Below are positions 42,662 through 53,576 of a stretch of DNA of 64,000 bases, piece by piece. Each line of letters opens with the position of its first letter. Position 1 is the first letter of the stretch. The notes under the pieces are model-generated. The model did no database searches, had not been told where the DNA came from, and saw only the letters and a list, made by a program, of their open reading frames with translations. This DNA is from Ewingella sp. CoE-038-23 (GTDB lineage Bacteria; Pseudomonadota; Gammaproteobacteria; Enterobacterales; Enterobacteriaceae), in assembly GCF_040419245.1 (NCBI RefSeq), contig NZ_JAZHOH010000001.1, forward strand, positions 4,598,832 to 4,662,831, given 5' to 3'. The position numbers were made by a program, and so were the translations under genes.

Positions 42662-45310
42662 CTAGCCGGTGTTGCGCATACCCGCCGCCACGCCCGCAAT
42701 CGTCACCATCAACGCCTGCTCAACGCGCGCATCTGGCGTACTGCCTTCTTTCTCTAACTGGCGTGAGCGGTGCAGCAACTCGGCCTGCAGCACGTTCAGT
42801 GGGTCAGTGTAGACGTTACGCAGGGCGATAGACTCGGCAATCCACGGCAGGTCAGCCATCAGGTGGTCATCGTTGGAAATCGCCAACACCACTTTGATGT
42901 CGCTTGCCAGCTGGTCGCGCAGCTTCTGGCCCAGCGGCCACAGCTCTTTATCCACCAGACGCTGGTCGTAATACTCCGCCAGCCACAGGTCGGCTTTGGC
43001 GAAGACCATCTCCAGCATGCCGATACGCGTCGAGAAGAACGGCCAGTCGTGGCACATCGCCTCAAGTTCATCGCGTTTACCGGCATCTACCACGGCTTGC
43101 AGGCCCGCACCCGCGCCGAGCCAGGCTGGCAGCATCAGGCGGTTTTGCGTCCAGGCGAAGATCCACGGAATGGCGCGCAGGCTTTCGACGCCGCCGTTGG
43201 CCTTGCGCTTCGCCGGGCGTGAGCCCAATGGCAGTTTGCCCAGCTCTTGCTCCGGCGTCGCCGCGCGGAAGTAAGGCACGAAATCTTTGTTTTCGCGCAC
43301 ATAGCCGCGATACATGTTGCAGGAGACGTCGGACAGCTGCTCCATAATGTCCACCCAGGCTTTTTTCGGCTCTGGCGGCGGCAACAGGTTGGCTTCCAGG
43401 ATCGCGCCGGTATAGAGTGCCAGACTGCTGATGGTGACTTCTGGCAGGCCGAACTTGAAGCGAATCATCTCGCCCTGTTCGGTGACGCGCAGGCCACCCT
43501 TTAGGCTGCCCGGAGGCTGAGAGAGCAAGGCCGCGTGGGCCGGAGCGCCACCGCGACCGATAGAGCCGCCGCGTCCGTGGAACAGCGTCAGCAGCACGCC
43601 CGCTTTCTCGCAGGTTTTGATTAATGCGTCCTGAGCGCGGTATTGCGCCCATGAAGCCGCCATCACGCCAGCGTCTTTCGCCGAGTCGGAATAGCCAATC
43701 ATGACCATCTGTTTGCCCTGAATGGTGCCGCGATACCAGTCGATATTCAGCAGCTGAGTCATTACGGAGTCAGCATTGTTCAGGTCATCAAGGGTTTCGA
43801 ACAGCGGCGCTACCGGCAGAGTGAACGGGCAACCCGCCTCTTTCAGCAGCAGGTGAACGGCCAGCACGTCAGACGGCGTTTTCGCCATAGAAATGACGTA
43901 AGCGGCAATTGAGCCTTCCGGCGCTTCGGCAATTACCTGACAGGTGTCGAGCACCTCTTTGGTGTACTCGCTCGGCTCCCAGAAGCGCGGAACCAGCGGG
44001 CGCTGTGAGTTCAGTTCGCGGATCAGGAAGGCCTGTTTGTCAGACTCTGACCAGCTTTCGTAATCGCCCAAACCAAGGTAACGGGTGATTTCGGCAATGG
44101 CGTCGGTATGGCGGGTGCTCTCTTGGCGGATGTCGATACGCACCAGCGGCACGCCGAAGCAGCGCACGCGGCGCAGGGTATCCAGCAACTGGCCGTTGGC
44201 GATAATGCCCATTCCACAGGCAACCAGTGACTGGTAGCAGGCGTAGAGCGGCTCCCACAGCTGGTCATTGTTGACCAATAAATCGTGAGGCTGTGGCAGG
44301 CGTTCGCCTTTCAGACGCGCTTCCAAATAGACCTGCGTGGAGGTCAGCTGGCTGCGCAGGCGCTTCATGATCACGCGGTAAGGCTCAATGCCTTCTTCAC
44401 CACCGGCGCGCTCGCGCAGTTCATCAGTGGCTTCGGTCATGGAAAGCTCGGAAATCAGCACCGCGACGTCGCGTAGGAACAGATCAGTGGCTTTCCAGCG
44501 GCTCAGTAAAAGAACGTGGCGCGTGATGTCTGCCGTGACGTTTGGGTTGCCGTCGCGGTCGCCACCCATCCAAGATGTGAAGCGAACCGGCACGGCTTCT
44601 ACTGGCATTTTGTAGTCCAGCGAGGTTTCGAGCTGTTCGTTGAACTCGCGCAGGAATGACGGCACGCCTTCCCACAGGCTATTCTCAACGACCGCAAATC
44701 CCCATTTGGCTTCATCAACCGGGGAAGGGCGGTGTTTACGAATTTCATCGGTATGCCATGACTGGGCAATCAGCTGGCGCAGGCGGCGCATAATCTGCTT
44801 GCGCTCGTAATCCGCCAGATCGTTATGGTCGAGCTGCTTGAGGCAGTTATTCACTTCCACCAATTTGTGGATCAGCGTCCGGCGGGCAATCTCTGTTGGG
44901 TGAGCCGTCAGCACCAGCTCGATAGAAAGCTCTTCAACCGCGTCACGCAGTTGCTGATCGGTCAGATTTTTGGCTTTCAGGCGCTCAATTAGCTGCGCCA
45001 GTACTTCAGGGTTGCTGGCCGCTTCGCCATTAGGCGAAATGCTGTGGTACTGCTCGGCCACGTTGGTCAGATTGAGGAATTGGCTAAAAGCACGGGCCAC
45101 TGGCAATAACTCGTCGTTGGACAAGTTTTGCAGCGTGGAGAGCAGCTCTTGGCGATCTGCTTCATTTCCAGCGCGTGAGGATTTGGATAACTTACGAATT
45201 TTCTCAACACGATCAAGGATATGTTCTCCCAACGTATCTTTGATGGTGTCGCCAAGCAGTTTACCTAAGGTACTGACATTACTGCGCATTGCGGAATATT
45301 GTTCGTTCAT
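42662..45310 (-). CDS. ppc: Phosphoenolpyruvate carboxylase
   Basis: Carboxylates phosphoenolpyruvate to oxaloacetate to refill the citric acid cycle. From the ATG of [13 protein letters not shown] it has 882 residues (E. coli 883), with AGAGGTAAT as ribosome site; a 29-codon longer reading is rejected. Catalytic segments: [11 protein letters not shown] with the essential histidine, [28 protein letters not shown] and the C-terminal ...GMRNTG. In E. coli it is activated by acetyl-CoA and inhibited by aspartate. Confidence 0.98.
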   Translation of the reverse strand: MNEQYSAMRSNVSTLGKLLGDTIKDTLGEHILDRVEKIRKLSKSSRAGNEADRQELLSTLQNLSNDELLPVARAFSQFLNLTNVAEQYHSISPNGEAASNPEVLAQLIERLKAKNLTDQQLRDAVEELSIELVLTAHPTEIARRTLIHKLVEVNNCLKQLDHNDLADYERKQIMRRLRQLIAQSWHTDEIRKHRPSPVDEAKWGFAVVENSLWEGVPSFLREFNEQLETSLDYKMPVEAVPVRFTSWMGGDRDGNPNVTADITRHVLLLSRWKATDLFLRDVAVLISELSMTEATDELRERAGGEEGIEPYRVIMKRLRSQLTSTQVYLEARLKGERLPQPHDLLVNNDQLWEPLYACYQSLVACGMGIIANGQLLDTLRRVRCFGVPLVRIDIRQESTRHTDAIAEITRYLGLGDYESWSESDKQAFLIRELNSQRPLVPRFWEPSEYTKEVLDTCQVIAEAPEGSIAAYVISMAKTPSDVLAVHLLLKEAGCPFTLPVAPLFETLDDLNNADSVMTQLLNIDWYRGTIQGKQMVMIGYSDSAKDAGVMAASWAQYRAQDALIKTCEKAGVLLTLFHGRGGSIGRGGAPAHAALLSQPPGSLKGGLRVTEQGEMIRFKFGLPEVTISSLALYTGAILEANLLPPPEPKKAWVDIMEQLSDVSCNMYRGYVRENKDFVPYFRAATPEQELGKLPLGSRPAKRKANGGVESLRAIPWIFAWTQNRLMLPAWLGAGAGLQAVVDAGKRDELEAMCHDWPFFSTRIGMLEMVFAKADLWLAEYYDQRLVDKELWPLGQKLRDQLASDIKVVLAISNDDHLMADLPWIAESIALRNVYTDPLNVLQAELLHRSRQLEKEGSTPDARVEQALMVTIAGVAAGMRNTG

Positions 45311-45539
45311 ATTACCTCTGTTGACCTCGGACCCGATTTTTATAATTTGTAGATAACTTTCACCCGTAAGGCTGTGACGCCTTTTTCTGTCTGCCAAACC
45401 TTCTCTTTTTTTAATTACACAACTGTTTTACCGCAAAAACGTCGTTTCCTTCACTAAAAAAAGGCATTTTTCGTCAATGTGGCTGAAATTTAATTACAGC
45501 TCACAAGGTATCAGTTTGTCTAATCAGCATATTGTCCAG

Positions 45540-45569
45540 TATCAAGAGCGCCCTGCGACGCCCTTGATA
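45540..45569 (-). other. Hairpin just after argE
   Basis: TATCAAG/CTTGATA with inner GCG/CGC pairing, 19 bases after the argE stop on the minus strand. No T tract follows, so it may protect the 3' end of the mRNA rather than terminate. The rest of 45311-45587 shows only AT-rich promoter-like sequence for ppc. Confidence 0.4.
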
Positions 45570-45587
45570 TGGCTGCTCTTTCTTCAC

Positions 45588-46742
45588 TTATACGTGATGG
45601 CAGAAGTGATGAACCACTTGCGCGATCAGCTCGCGAGTCGGCTTGATGAAGGCGGTATCGATGTATTCATCCGGCTGGTGCGCCTGCTCAATCGAACCAG
45701 GCCCTAAGACCAGTGTCGGGCACAGCTCTTGGATAAACGGCGCTTCGGTACAGTAGTTAACAATCTCCGTTTCCACGCCCAGCAGCTTCTCCACCACCTG
45801 CACCAGCTGGTGGTCCGGCGGGCATTCATAGCCCGGAATCGGCGGATGCAGCTCTTCGATGGCGACGCGGCCCGGCCAGCGACTGCTAACTGGCTCCAGC
45901 GCTTCTTGTAACAGGCCGTCGAGATCAGACAGCGTCAGCCCCGGCAGTGGGCGGATGTCCATATGCAGCTCACAGCAGGCGCAAATACGGTTGGCCGCAT
46001 CGCCGCCGCTAATGTGGCCGAAGTTCATGGTTGGATAAGGAATGACAAAGCCGCTGTGGTTGTAGCGCTCTTTCAAAGTGTTACGCAGGCCAATCAGCTG
46101 GGTAATGGAGTCATGCATCAGGTCGATAGCGTTCACGCCGCGCGCCGGGTCGCTAGAGTGGCCCGATTGCCCGGTGATGCGAATCGCATTCGAAATATGG
46201 CCTTTATGCGCACGAACCGGCTTCAACGACGTCGGTTCGCCGATGATCGCGCAGTCTGGGCGAATGGCGGTATTTTTCGAAAAATAGCTCGCGCCTGCCA
46301 TGGTGGTTTCTTCATCGGCGGTGGCAAGGATATATAGAGGTTTAGTCAGTTTGGTTGTATCAATATCCCGCAGCGCATCGACGATAAAAGCGAAGAAACC
46401 TTTCATGTCGGCGGTACCCAGACCATAGAGCTTATTTTCATGCTCGGTCAGGGTGAAAGGGTCGCGAGTCCAGCGGCCATCGTCGAAGGGGACGGTATCG
46501 GTATGGCCCGCCAGCAGCAGGCCGCCAGCGCCTTGGCCCACGCTTGCCAACATATTGAATTTATTGCGAGTATTCGGCACAGGTTGGATTTCAACCTTAA
46601 AACCTAGATCGCGGAACCAGCCTGCTAACAGGTTGATTAGCTTTTCGTTGCTTTGATCTAATGCGCTGTCTGTGGCACTGATCGAAGGTATCGCGATTAA
46701 TGCCCGATAAAGCTCAATAAAAGGAGGTAATTTCATCTTCAC
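45588..46742 (-). CDS. argE: Acetylornithine deacetylase
   Basis: Removes the acetyl group from N-acetylornithine to give ornithine. This M20-family zinc peptidase-like enzyme has 384 residues; H80 in [14 protein letters not shown], the catalytic glutamates in ATADEETT and the [13 protein letters not shown] metal site are present. The GTG at 46742 aligns with the E. coli start (MKxKLPPFIE) and has AAAGG nine bases upstream; an ATG two codons later is an alternative. Divergent from argCBGH across ARG boxes. Confidence 0.96.
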   Translation of the reverse strand: MKMKLPPFIELYRALIAIPSISATDSALDQSNEKLINLLAGWFRDLGFKVEIQPVPNTRNKFNMLASVGQGAGGLLLAGHTDTVPFDDGRWTRDPFTLTEHENKLYGLGTADMKGFFAFIVDALRDIDTTKLTKPLYILATADEETTMAGASYFSKNTAIRPDCAIIGEPTSLKPVRAHKGHISNAIRITGQSGHSSDPARGVNAIDLMHDSITQLIGLRNTLKERYNHSGFVIPYPTMNFGHISGGDAANRICACCELHMDIRPLPGLTLSDLDGLLQEALEPVSSRWPGRVAIEELHPPIPGYECPPDHQLVQVVEKLLGVETEIVNYCTEAPFIQELCPTLVLGPGSIEQAHQPDEYIDTAFIKPTRELIAQVVHHFCHHV

Positions 46743-46766
46743 TGTTGACAGCCTTTAGTTAGGGTA

Positions 46767-46803
46767 GTATTCATATTCATGCAGTTTATGTGAATAAAAA
46801 TAC
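46767..46803. promoter_or_regulatory. ArgR operator (paired ARG boxes) between argE and argC
   Basis: GTATTCATATTCATGCAG followed by TTTATGTGAATAAAAATAC closely resembles the E. coli argE/argCBH operator with two ARG boxes built from ATTCAT/ATGAAT half sites, overlapping the divergent promoters. ArgR with arginine would repress both directions. Confidence 0.85.
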
Positions 46804-46967
46804 AATATGCCAGCGCGTAAGGGAACCGGAAATAACGGTCGGTTTAACCCAACGCAGTTGCTGAGAATCTCGCGGGTGAACGGCGTATGACGCGGTGAAC
46901 CCTGTTACCTAAGAAGTACGCTGTATCGCAAAGCCATACAGTTAAGTTGAGAAGGTGAACAGACCCC

Positions 46968-47972
46968 ATGTTGAATACGCTGATTGTTGGTGCCACAGGC
47001 TATGCCGGAGCTGAACTCGCTGCCTACCTGAATCGCCACCCACAGATGAACATAACCGCTTTAATGGTTTCAGCGCAAAGTGCAGATGCAGGAAAATTGC
47101 TTTCTGATTTGCACCCTCAGTTAAAAGGCATCCTCGATCTGCCTGTTTTGCCAATGAAAAACGTGGAAGACGCGGCGAAAGATATCGATGTGGTTTTTTT
47201 AGCCACTGCCCATGAAGTCAGCCACGATTTGGCGCCGCAATTTTTGGCCGCGGGCTGCGTGGTGTTTGACCTGTCCGGTGCCTTCCGCGTCAACAAGCCT
47301 GATTTCTACTCCGAATTTTACAGCTTTGAACACCAGCACCTCGACTGGCTGGACAAGGCGGTGTACGGCCTTGCTGAATGGCAAGCCGACAAACTCAAAA
47401 CCGCGCAACTCATCGCGGTCCCAGGCTGCTACCCAACGGCGTCTCAGCTGGCGTTAAAACCGCTGGTGGAAAATGGCCTGTTGAATGAAGACCAGTGGCC
47501 GGTGATTAACGCGACCAGCGGCGTGAGCGGCGCGGGGCGTAAAGCCTCTCTCGGCACCAGCTTCTGCGAAGTCAGCCTGCAACCTTACGGCCTGTTCAAT
47601 CATCGTCACCACCCAGAAATTGTAGAGCATCTCGGCGTGCCGGTGATCTTTACCCCGCACCTGGGCAACTTCCCGCGCGGCATTCTGGCCACCATCACTT
47701 GCCGCCTGAAAGCGGGCGTGACGGCGCAGGACGTGGCGGAAGCCTTCCATAACGCTTACCACGACAAACCTCTGGTGCGTCTCTACACCAAGGGCGTTCC
47801 GGCGTTGAAAGACGTGGTGGGCCTGCCGTTCTGCGACATCGGTTTTGTGGTGAAAGGCGAGCACCTGATTGTGGTTGCGACAGAAGATAACCTGCTAAAA
47901 GGCGCGTCGGCGCAAGCAGTGCAATGTCTGAACCTGCGCTTTGGTTTCCCAGAAACCCAATCGCTGCTTTAA
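46968..47972 (+). CDS. argC: N-acetyl-gamma-glutamyl-phosphate reductase
   Basis: Third enzyme of arginine synthesis: reduces N-acetylglutamyl phosphate to the semialdehyde. The 334 residues have the NADP motif [10 protein letters not shown] (8-17) and catalytic C154 in VPGCYPTAS. First gene of the argCBGH operon, with GAAGGTG ribosome site; the 160-base leader starts in the ARG boxes. Confidence 0.97.
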   Translation: MLNTLIVGATGYAGAELAAYLNRHPQMNITALMVSAQSADAGKLLSDLHPQLKGILDLPVLPMKNVEDAAKDIDVVFLATAHEVSHDLAPQFLAAGCVVFDLSGAFRVNKPDFYSEFYSFEHQHLDWLDKAVYGLAEWQADKLKTAQLIAVPGCYPTASQLALKPLVENGLLNEDQWPVINATSGVSGAGRKASLGTSFCEVSLQPYGLFNHRHHPEIVEHLGVPVIFTPHLGNFPRGILATITCRLKAGVTAQDVAEAFHNAYHDKPLVRLYTKGVPALKDVVGLPFCDIGFVVKGEHLIVVATEDNLLKGASAQAVQCLNLRFGFPETQSLL

Positions 47973-48027
47973 TTTATCTTGGTCTAAAATCAAACATTTA
48001 CTTAAATCGATTGAGGCGCGAACAGCT

Positions 48028-48801
48028 ATGAATCCGTTAGTTATCAAATTAGGTGGTGTGTTGCTGGACAATGAAGAAGCGCTCGAGCGCCTGTTCATGG
48101 CGCTGGTGACTTATCGCCAGCAATATCAGCGCCCATTGGTGATCGTTCACGGCGGCGGTTATCTGGTCGATGAGTTGATGAAGAAACTCAACCTGCCCGT
48201 GGTGAAGAAGGCTGGCCTGCGCGTAACCCCTGCGGACCAAATCGACATCATCACCGGCGCATTGGCCGGTAGCGCCAACAAAACCCTGCTGGCGTGGGCG
48301 GTGAAAAACGACATCAACGCCGTTGGCCTGTCTTTGGCAGACGGCGGCTCGGTGGTGGTAACGCAACTGAGCGAAGAGCTGGGTAATGTCGGCAAAGCAG
48401 AAGTCGGCTCTCCGGCGCTGATTAACACCCTGACTGGCGCAGGCTACCTGCCGATTATCAGCTCCATTGGTATCACCGCCGATGGTGAACTGATGAATGT
48501 GAATGCTGACCAAGCCGCGACGGCGCTGGCAGCCACGCTGGGCGCAGATTTAATCCTGCTGTCAGATGTGAGCGGTATTCTCGACGGCAAAGGCCAGCGC
48601 ATCCCGGAAATGACCACGCAGAAAGCGGAACAGCTGATTGAGCAAGGCATCATTACTGACGGCATGATTGTCAAAGTTCACGCAGCGCTAGACGCCGCGC
48701 GCTCTCTTGGCCGCCCGGTGGATATCGCCAGCTGGCGTCACGCCGAGCAGCTTCCGGCACTGTTTAATGGCACGGCGATCGGTACGCGTATTCTGGCGTG
48801 A
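48028..48801 (+). CDS. argB: Acetylglutamate kinase
   Basis: Second enzyme of arginine synthesis. From the ATG of [15 protein letters not shown] it has 257 residues, the E. coli length; a 29-codon longer reading overlapping argC is rejected. Amino-acid-kinase motifs [15 protein letters not shown] and [12 protein letters not shown] are present. It lies 55 bases after argC and 61 before argG. Confidence 0.97.
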   Translation: MNPLVIKLGGVLLDNEEALERLFMALVTYRQQYQRPLVIVHGGGYLVDELMKKLNLPVVKKAGLRVTPADQIDIITGALAGSANKTLLAWAVKNDINAVGLSLADGGSVVVTQLSEELGNVGKAEVGSPALINTLTGAGYLPIISSIGITADGELMNVNADQAATALAATLGADLILLSDVSGILDGKGQRIPEMTTQKAEQLIEQGIITDGMIVKVHAALDAARSLGRPVDIASWRHAEQLPALFNGTAIGTRILA

Positions 48802-48862
48802 TCTTCATGCTTAACCCATTGACTGAATTATTAAATCAATAAAATTTTTAAAGGAAATCATC

Positions 48863-50083
48863 ATGGCAGCAACCAAAGGCATCAAGAAAATCGTTCTGGC
48901 TTACTCTGGCGGTCTGGACACCTCGGCAATCATTCCATGGCTGAAAGAAAACTACGGCGACTGTGAAGTGGTGGCTTTCGTTGCAGATATCGGTCAAGAG
49001 CGTGCTGACCTCGAAGGAATCGAGCAGAAAGCCCTGCGCACCGGTGCTTCTGAGTGCCACGTGGTTGACCTGCGTGAAGAGTTCATCAAAGACTACGTTT
49101 ACCCAGTGCTGAAAAGCGGCGCGTTGTATGAAGGCAGCTACCTGCTCGGTACCTCAATGGCGCGTCCGTTGATTGCTAAAGCACAGGTTGAGCTGGCGTT
49201 GAAAGTGGGCGCTGATGCACTGTGCCACGGCGCGACAGGTAAAGGTAACGACCAGGTGCGTTTCGAAACCACCTACACCGCGTTGGCTCCACAGCTGAAA
49301 GTGGTCGCTCCTTGGCGTGAGTGGGACCTGCGTTCTCGCGAAGCCCTGCTGGATTACCTGAAAGAGCGTAATATCCCGACCACCGCGTCGCTGGAAAAAA
49401 TCTACAGCCGTGACGAAAACGCGTGGCACATCTCTACCGAAGGCGGCGTGCTGGAAAGCCCATGGAATGCAGCAAACAAAGATTGCTGGGCATGGACAGT
49501 CGCGCCAGAAGACGCGCCAGACGAAGCTGAGCTGGTCACCGTTAAAGTTGAGAAGGGTGCAGTGGTGGCGGTTAACGGCGTAGAGCTGACACCATTCCAG
49601 TGCCTCGAAGCGCTGAACGTGCTGGGCGTGAAACACGGCGTTGGCCGTATCGACATCGTGGAAAACCGCTTGGTAGGCATTAAGTCTCGTGGTTGCTACG
49701 AAACGCCGGGAGGCACCATTATGATGGCTGCGCTGCGTGGCGTTGAGCAGCTGGTTCTCGACCGTGACAGCTTCAAATGGCGTGAGCAGCTGGGCCATGA
49801 AATGTCTTACGTGGTTTATGATGGTCGTTGGTTCGCTCCGCTGCGTGAATCCATCCAAGCCGCCGCTGACGCGCTGGCAGAAGATGTGAATGGCGAAGTG
49901 GTGGTGAAGCTGTACAAAGGCACCGCGACGGCTATCCAGAAGAGTTCTCCGAACAGCATGTACTCTGAAGAGTTCGCTACTTTCGGTGAAGATGAAGTGT
50001 ATGATCACAGCCACGCGGGCGGCTTTATCCGTCTGTTCTCGTTGTCATCCAGAATTCGTGCGCTGAACTCAAAGAAGCAGTAA
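48863..50083 (+). CDS. argG: Argininosuccinate synthase (short type)
   Basis: Condenses citrulline and aspartate with ATP. The 406-residue protein begins [21 protein letters not shown] with the PP-loop SGGLDTS, and has [13 protein letters not shown] and the citrulline-site [11 protein letters not shown]. It belongs to the common roughly 400-residue subfamily, not the 447-residue E. coli K-12 type, and it is inside the arginine cluster rather than elsewhere on the chromosome. A hairpin follows before argH. Confidence 0.97.
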   Translation: MAATKGIKKIVLAYSGGLDTSAIIPWLKENYGDCEVVAFVADIGQERADLEGIEQKALRTGASECHVVDLREEFIKDYVYPVLKSGALYEGSYLLGTSMARPLIAKAQVELALKVGADALCHGATGKGNDQVRFETTYTALAPQLKVVAPWREWDLRSREALLDYLKERNIPTTASLEKIYSRDENAWHISTEGGVLESPWNAANKDCWAWTVAPEDAPDEAELVTVKVEKGAVVAVNGVELTPFQCLEALNVLGVKHGVGRIDIVENRLVGIKSRGCYETPGGTIMMAALRGVEQLVLDRDSFKWREQLGHEMSYVVYDGRWFAPLRESIQAAADALAEDVNGEVVVKLYKGTATAIQKSSPNSMYSEEFATFGEDEVYDHSHAGGFIRLFSLSSRIRALNSKKQ

Positions 50084-50104
50084 TTCGCGCGTAGAAAATA
50101 TTTT

Positions 50105-50129
50105 AAGGGCGCACAGGCTGCGCCCTTTT
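50105..50129 (+). terminator. Terminator-like hairpin between argG and argH
   Basis: AAGGGCGCA-CAGGC-TGCGCCCTT followed by TT and G, 22 bases after argG and 24 before argH; probably only partial termination, lowering argH relative to argG. Confidence 0.7.
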
Positions 50130-50152
50130 GCATAGATCAAGGAGTACAGGTT

Positions 50153-51529
50153 ATGGCACTTTGGGGCGGGCGTTTCACTCAGGCGGCAGACCAGCGTTTT
50201 AAAGAATTAAATGATTCCCTGCGTTTTGATTACCGTCTTGCCGAGCAGGATATTATTGGCTCGGTGGCGTGGTCGAAGGCGTTGGTGACGGTTAACGTGC
50301 TGACCGCCGAAGAGCAAATTCAGCTGGAAGAGGCTTTGGGCGTGCTGCTGGAAGAAGTTCGTGCTAACCCGCGCGCTATCTTAGCCAGCGACGCAGAAGA
50401 CATTCACAGCTGGGTGGAAGGCAAGCTTATCGACAAAGTCGGTAACCTCGGTAAGAAGTTGCACACCGGCCGCAGCCGTAATGATCAGGTCGCCACTGAC
50501 TTGAAACTATGGTGCAAAGAGCAGGTGCTGAGCCTGCAAGAGGCCGTGCGCCACTTGCAGCAGGCGCTGGTCGCCACTGCGCAAGCGAATCAGGACGCGG
50601 TCATGCCGGGCTACACCCACTTACAGCGCGCCCAGCCGGTAACTTTCGCACACTGGTGTCTGGCCTATGTCGAGATGCTGGCGCGTGATGAAAGCCGCCT
50701 GCAAGATACTCTGAAACGTCTGGACGTCAGCCCGTTGGGCAGTGGCGCACTGGCGGGCACGGCGTACCCAATGGACCGTGAGCAGTTGGCCGGTTGGTTA
50801 GGATTTGCCTCTGCCACCCGCAACAGCCTGGATAGCGTTTCGGACCGCGACCATGTGATGGAGCTGCTGTCGAACGCCTCTATCAGCATGATCCACCTGT
50901 CGCGCTTCGCCGAAGACCTGATTTTCTTCAACAGCGGAGAAGCGTCGTTTGTAGATCTGTCCGACCGCGTGACCTCTGGCTCATCCCTGATGCCACAAAA
51001 GAAAAACCCGGACGCGCTGGAGCTTATCCGTGGCAAGTGTGGCCGCGTGCAGGGCGCACTGACGGGCATCATGATGACCATGAAGGGCCTGCCGCTGGCG
51101 TACAACAAAGACATGCAGGAAGACAAAGAAGGTTTGTTCGACGCGCTCGACACTTGGATGGACTGTCTGCAAATGGCGGCGCTGGTGCTGGACGGTATTC
51201 AGGTCAAACGTCCGCGTTGTAAAGAAGCCGCGCAGCAAGGCTACGCGAACTCCACCGAGTTGGCGGATTATCTGGTCGCCAAAGGTGTGCCATTCCGCGA
51301 AGCCCACCATATTGTCGGTGAAGCCGTGGTGGAAGCCATTGCTCAGGGCAAAGCGCTGGAAGCTCTGCCATTGGCCGATTTGCAAAAATTCAGCAGCGTG
51401 ATTGGCGATGACGTCTACCCAATCCTTGAACTGCAATCTTGCCTCGACAAGCGCGCAGCCAAGGGCGGCGTGTCACCACAGCAGGTTGCTCAGGCGATCA
51501 GCGATGCCAAAAGCCGCCTGGGCGAGTAA
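50153..51529 (+). CDS. argH: Argininosuccinate lyase
   Basis: Splits argininosuccinate into arginine and fumarate, the last step. The 458 residues show the fumarase/aspartase superfamily signature [14 protein letters not shown] with the catalytic serine loop, and the [13 protein letters not shown] and TAYPMDRE segments. Unlike E. coli ArgH-type operons the preceding gene is argG. Followed by a terminator. Confidence 0.98.
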   Translation: MALWGGRFTQAADQRFKELNDSLRFDYRLAEQDIIGSVAWSKALVTVNVLTAEEQIQLEEALGVLLEEVRANPRAILASDAEDIHSWVEGKLIDKVGNLGKKLHTGRSRNDQVATDLKLWCKEQVLSLQEAVRHLQQALVATAQANQDAVMPGYTHLQRAQPVTFAHWCLAYVEMLARDESRLQDTLKRLDVSPLGSGALAGTAYPMDREQLAGWLGFASATRNSLDSVSDRDHVMELLSNASISMIHLSRFAEDLIFFNSGEASFVDLSDRVTSGSSLMPQKKNPDALELIRGKCGRVQGALTGIMMTMKGLPLAYNKDMQEDKEGLFDALDTWMDCLQMAALVLDGIQVKRPRCKEAAQQGYANSTELADYLVAKGVPFREAHHIVGEAVVEAIAQGKALEALPLADLQKFSSVIGDDVYPILELQSCLDKRAAKGGVSPQQVAQAISDAKSRLGE

Positions 51530-51550
51530 TCGCTCACGGCGTCAGACCAA

Positions 51551-51574
51551 AAGGCTCCTGTTCAGGGGCCTTTT
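51551..51574 (+). terminator. Intrinsic terminator after argH
   Basis: AAGGCTCCTG-TT-CAGGGGCCTT followed by TTC; imperfect by one T-G pair. Confidence 0.85.
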
Positions 51575-51593
51575 CTTTAGGTGAAAAACGGCA

Positions 51594-51619
51594 AAAAAAA
51601 GGCGGACATAAAGTCCGCC
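51594..51619 (-). terminator. Intrinsic terminator after the peroxiredoxin gene
   Basis: On the minus strand GGCGGAC-TTTAT-GTCCGCC is followed by TTTTTTTT. It lies about 117 bases after the stop of the hybrid peroxiredoxin gene. Confidence 0.85.
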
Positions 51620-51735
51620 GAATGTTCACGTAGTCTCTCACTCGCCATCAGGTTACTTGCCTTGCAGCAATACCCTGATTTTGAGCTTCTTTCATTTTAC
51701 TTATGTTAATTCTCTTACAATCTTTACGCGTCGTC

Positions 51736-52494
51736 TTATTGTGCCACTTCGCACACGTCTGCTTCGCTGTTCAGATAGACATCCAGATCGTCGCTTCCCC
51801 CGATGTGGCGACCACCAATAAAGACTTGTGGCACAGTTGCACGGCCTGTTACAGCGCGCAGGCTGACCGTAGTCGCGTCTTTACCTAATACAATTTCTTC
51901 ATACTGAATGCCGCGCTCTTGCAGCATTTGTTTCGCTTTAGAGCAGAAAGGGCAGCCCGGCTTGGTGAACACGGAAACCGATTCCTGCACTTTATAATCC
52001 GGCGCCAGATACTTCAGCATGGTATCGGCATCAGACACTTCAAACGGGTCGCCCGGCTTGTTTGGCTCAATAAACATCTTCTCTACCACGCCGTTACGCA
52101 CCAGCATGGAGTAACGCCAAGAGCGCGGGCCGAAGCCTAAATCAGCTTTTTCAACCAGCATGTTCATGCCTTTGGTGAATTCGCCGTTGCCGTCAGGAAT
52201 GAAGGTGATGTTGGCGGCGCTTTGCTCAGCCTTCCACGCATTCATGACGAAAGTATCGTTGACGGAGACACACAGAATGCTGTCTACGCCGTGGCTCTTA
52301 AACACGCCTGCCAGCTCGTTGTAGCGCGGCAAGTGGCTCGAAGAGCATGTCGGGGTAAAGGCACCCGGCAGCGAAAATACAATGACCGTTTTATTTTTAA
52401 ACAGTTGATCGGTGCTGAGATCCAGCCATTGGTCTCCTTGACGAGTGTGGAAAGTAACTTGTGGAACTTGTTTCCCTTCGTGGCTTGTAAACAT
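51736..52494 (-). CDS. Hybrid peroxiredoxin-glutaredoxin (Prx5/Grx)
   Basis: A 252-residue fusion: residues 1 to about 165 are a Prx5-type peroxiredoxin with peroxidatic C50 in [12 protein letters not shown], and about 172-245 a glutaredoxin with active site C181-PF-C184 and a GGSDD glutathione-site motif. Such hybrids, studied in Haemophilus influenzae, reduce hydroperoxides using glutathione directly. It begins with AGAGGTTACTG before the ATG at 52494. It is divergent from oxyR with an OxyR site between, so peroxide induction is expected. In E. coli this position is taken by the small RNA oxyS. Confidence 0.93.
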   Translation of the reverse strand: MFTSHEGKQVPQVTFHTRQGDQWLDLSTDQLFKNKTVIVFSLPGAFTPTCSSSHLPRYNELAGVFKSHGVDSILCVSVNDTFVMNAWKAEQSAANITFIPDGNGEFTKGMNMLVEKADLGFGPRSWRYSMLVRNGVVEKMFIEPNKPGDPFEVSDADTMLKYLAPDYKVQESVSVFTKPGCPFCSKAKQMLQERGIQYEEIVLGKDATTVSLRAVTGRATVPQVFIGGRHIGGSDDLDVYLNSEADVCEVAQ

Positions 52495-52577
52495 CAGTAA
52501 CCTCTTAATTTATAAAATATAAAACTTGCGCTCTGTCAGTATCGTTTCGATGTGTGCCATTATTAACGATTGTTGTT

Positions 52578-52625
52578 GATAGTTATAATCGTTGATTGCT
52601 ATCTTATCTATCGCCGCGAGCTATC
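52578..52625. promoter_or_regulatory. OxyR binding site between the peroxiredoxin gene and oxyR
   Basis: Four half sites GATAG (52578-52582), CTATC (about 52600), CTATC (about 52608) and CTATC (52621-52625) match the arrangement of the E. coli oxyR-oxyS site, with the same flanking TATAATCGTTGATTGCTATC pattern. Placement fits oxyR autorepression and induction of the divergent gene. Confidence 0.8.
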
Positions 52626-52655
52626 GTCTCGACCTGTTATGGCAATGGAGGAAAA

Positions 52656-53576
52656 ATGAATATTCGTGATTTGGAGTATCTGGTGGCTTTGGCGGAGTTC
52701 CGTCATTTTCGACGCGCTGCGGATTCTTGTCATGTGAGCCAGCCGACCTTAAGCGGGCAGATCCGCAAGCTGGAAGATGAGCTGGGCGTGATGCTGCTTG
52801 AGAGAACCAGCCGCAAAGTGCTGTTCACCCAGGCGGGTTTATTGCTGGTGGATCAAGCCAGAACCGTGCTGCGCGAAGTGAAAGTGCTGAAAGAGATGGC
52901 CAGCCAGCAAGGCGAGGCGATGTCCGGGCCGCTGCACATTGGGCTTATCCCGACCGTTGGGCCTTACCTGCTGCCGCAAATCATTCCTACGTTGCACAAA
53001 ACCTTTCCAAAGCTGGAAATGTACTTACACGAAGCCCAGACCCAGCAACTGCTGGCGCAGCTCGACAGCGGCAAGCTCGATTGCGCGATTTTAGCCTTGG
53101 TCAAAGAGAGCGAAGCCTTTATCGAGGTGCCGCTGTTTGATGAGCCGATGAAGCTGGCGATTTATGACGAGCACCCGTGGGCCTCGCGCGATCGCGTCGC
53201 CATGGCCGATTTAGCCGGAGAAAAGCTGCTGATGCTGGAAGATGGTCACTGTTTGCGTGATCAAGCGATGGGCTTCTGTTTTCAGGCCGGGGCGGATGAA
53301 GACACGCATTTCCGCGCGACGAGCCTTGAAACCCTGCGCAACATGGTCGCGGCAGGCAGTGGTATTACGCTGTTACCGTCATTATCGGTGCCAAAAGAGC
53401 GCAGCCGCGATGGCGTCACCTATTTGGTGTGCGACAAGCCGGAACCGAGACGCACCATTGCTCTGGTGTATCGTCCCGGTTCCCCGCTGCGTGGCCGCTA
53501 TGAGCAGCTTGCGGAAGCCATTAAGGTTCACATGCAAGCTCATATGGATAACGCTGCGTTAAAACAGGCGGTTTAA
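52656..53576 (+). CDS. oxyR: Hydrogen-peroxide-sensing regulator OxyR
   Basis: LysR-family activator that senses peroxide through a C199-C208 disulfide; both cysteines are visible at exactly these positions in [16 protein letters not shown]. The N-terminal winged helix is [20 protein letters not shown]. From the ATG at 52656 (GGAGG seven bases upstream) it has 306 residues (E. coli 305). Its last 18 bases overlap the end of sthA on the other strand. Confidence 0.98.
   Translation: MNIRDLEYLVALAEFRHFRRAADSCHVSQPTLSGQIRKLEDELGVMLLERTSRKVLFTQAGLLLVDQARTVLREVKVLKEMASQQGEAMSGPLHIGLIPTVGPYLLPQIIPTLHKTFPKLEMYLHEAQTQQLLAQLDSGKLDCAILALVKESEAFIEVPLFDEPMKLAIYDEHPWASRDRVAMADLAGEKLLMLEDGHCLRDQAMGFCFQAGADEDTHFRATSLETLRNMVAAGSGITLLPSLSVPKERSRDGVTYLVCDKPEPRRTIALVYRPGSPLRGRYEQLAEAIKVHMQAHMDNAALKQAV

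Noticed and set aside
45477..45707. 76-codon frame overlapping the argE 3' end
   Set aside because: Most of it is antisense to argE, and the start region resembles promoter sequence.
49154..50014. 286-codon open frame opposite argG
   Set aside because: Antisense shadow of argG with low-complexity composition.
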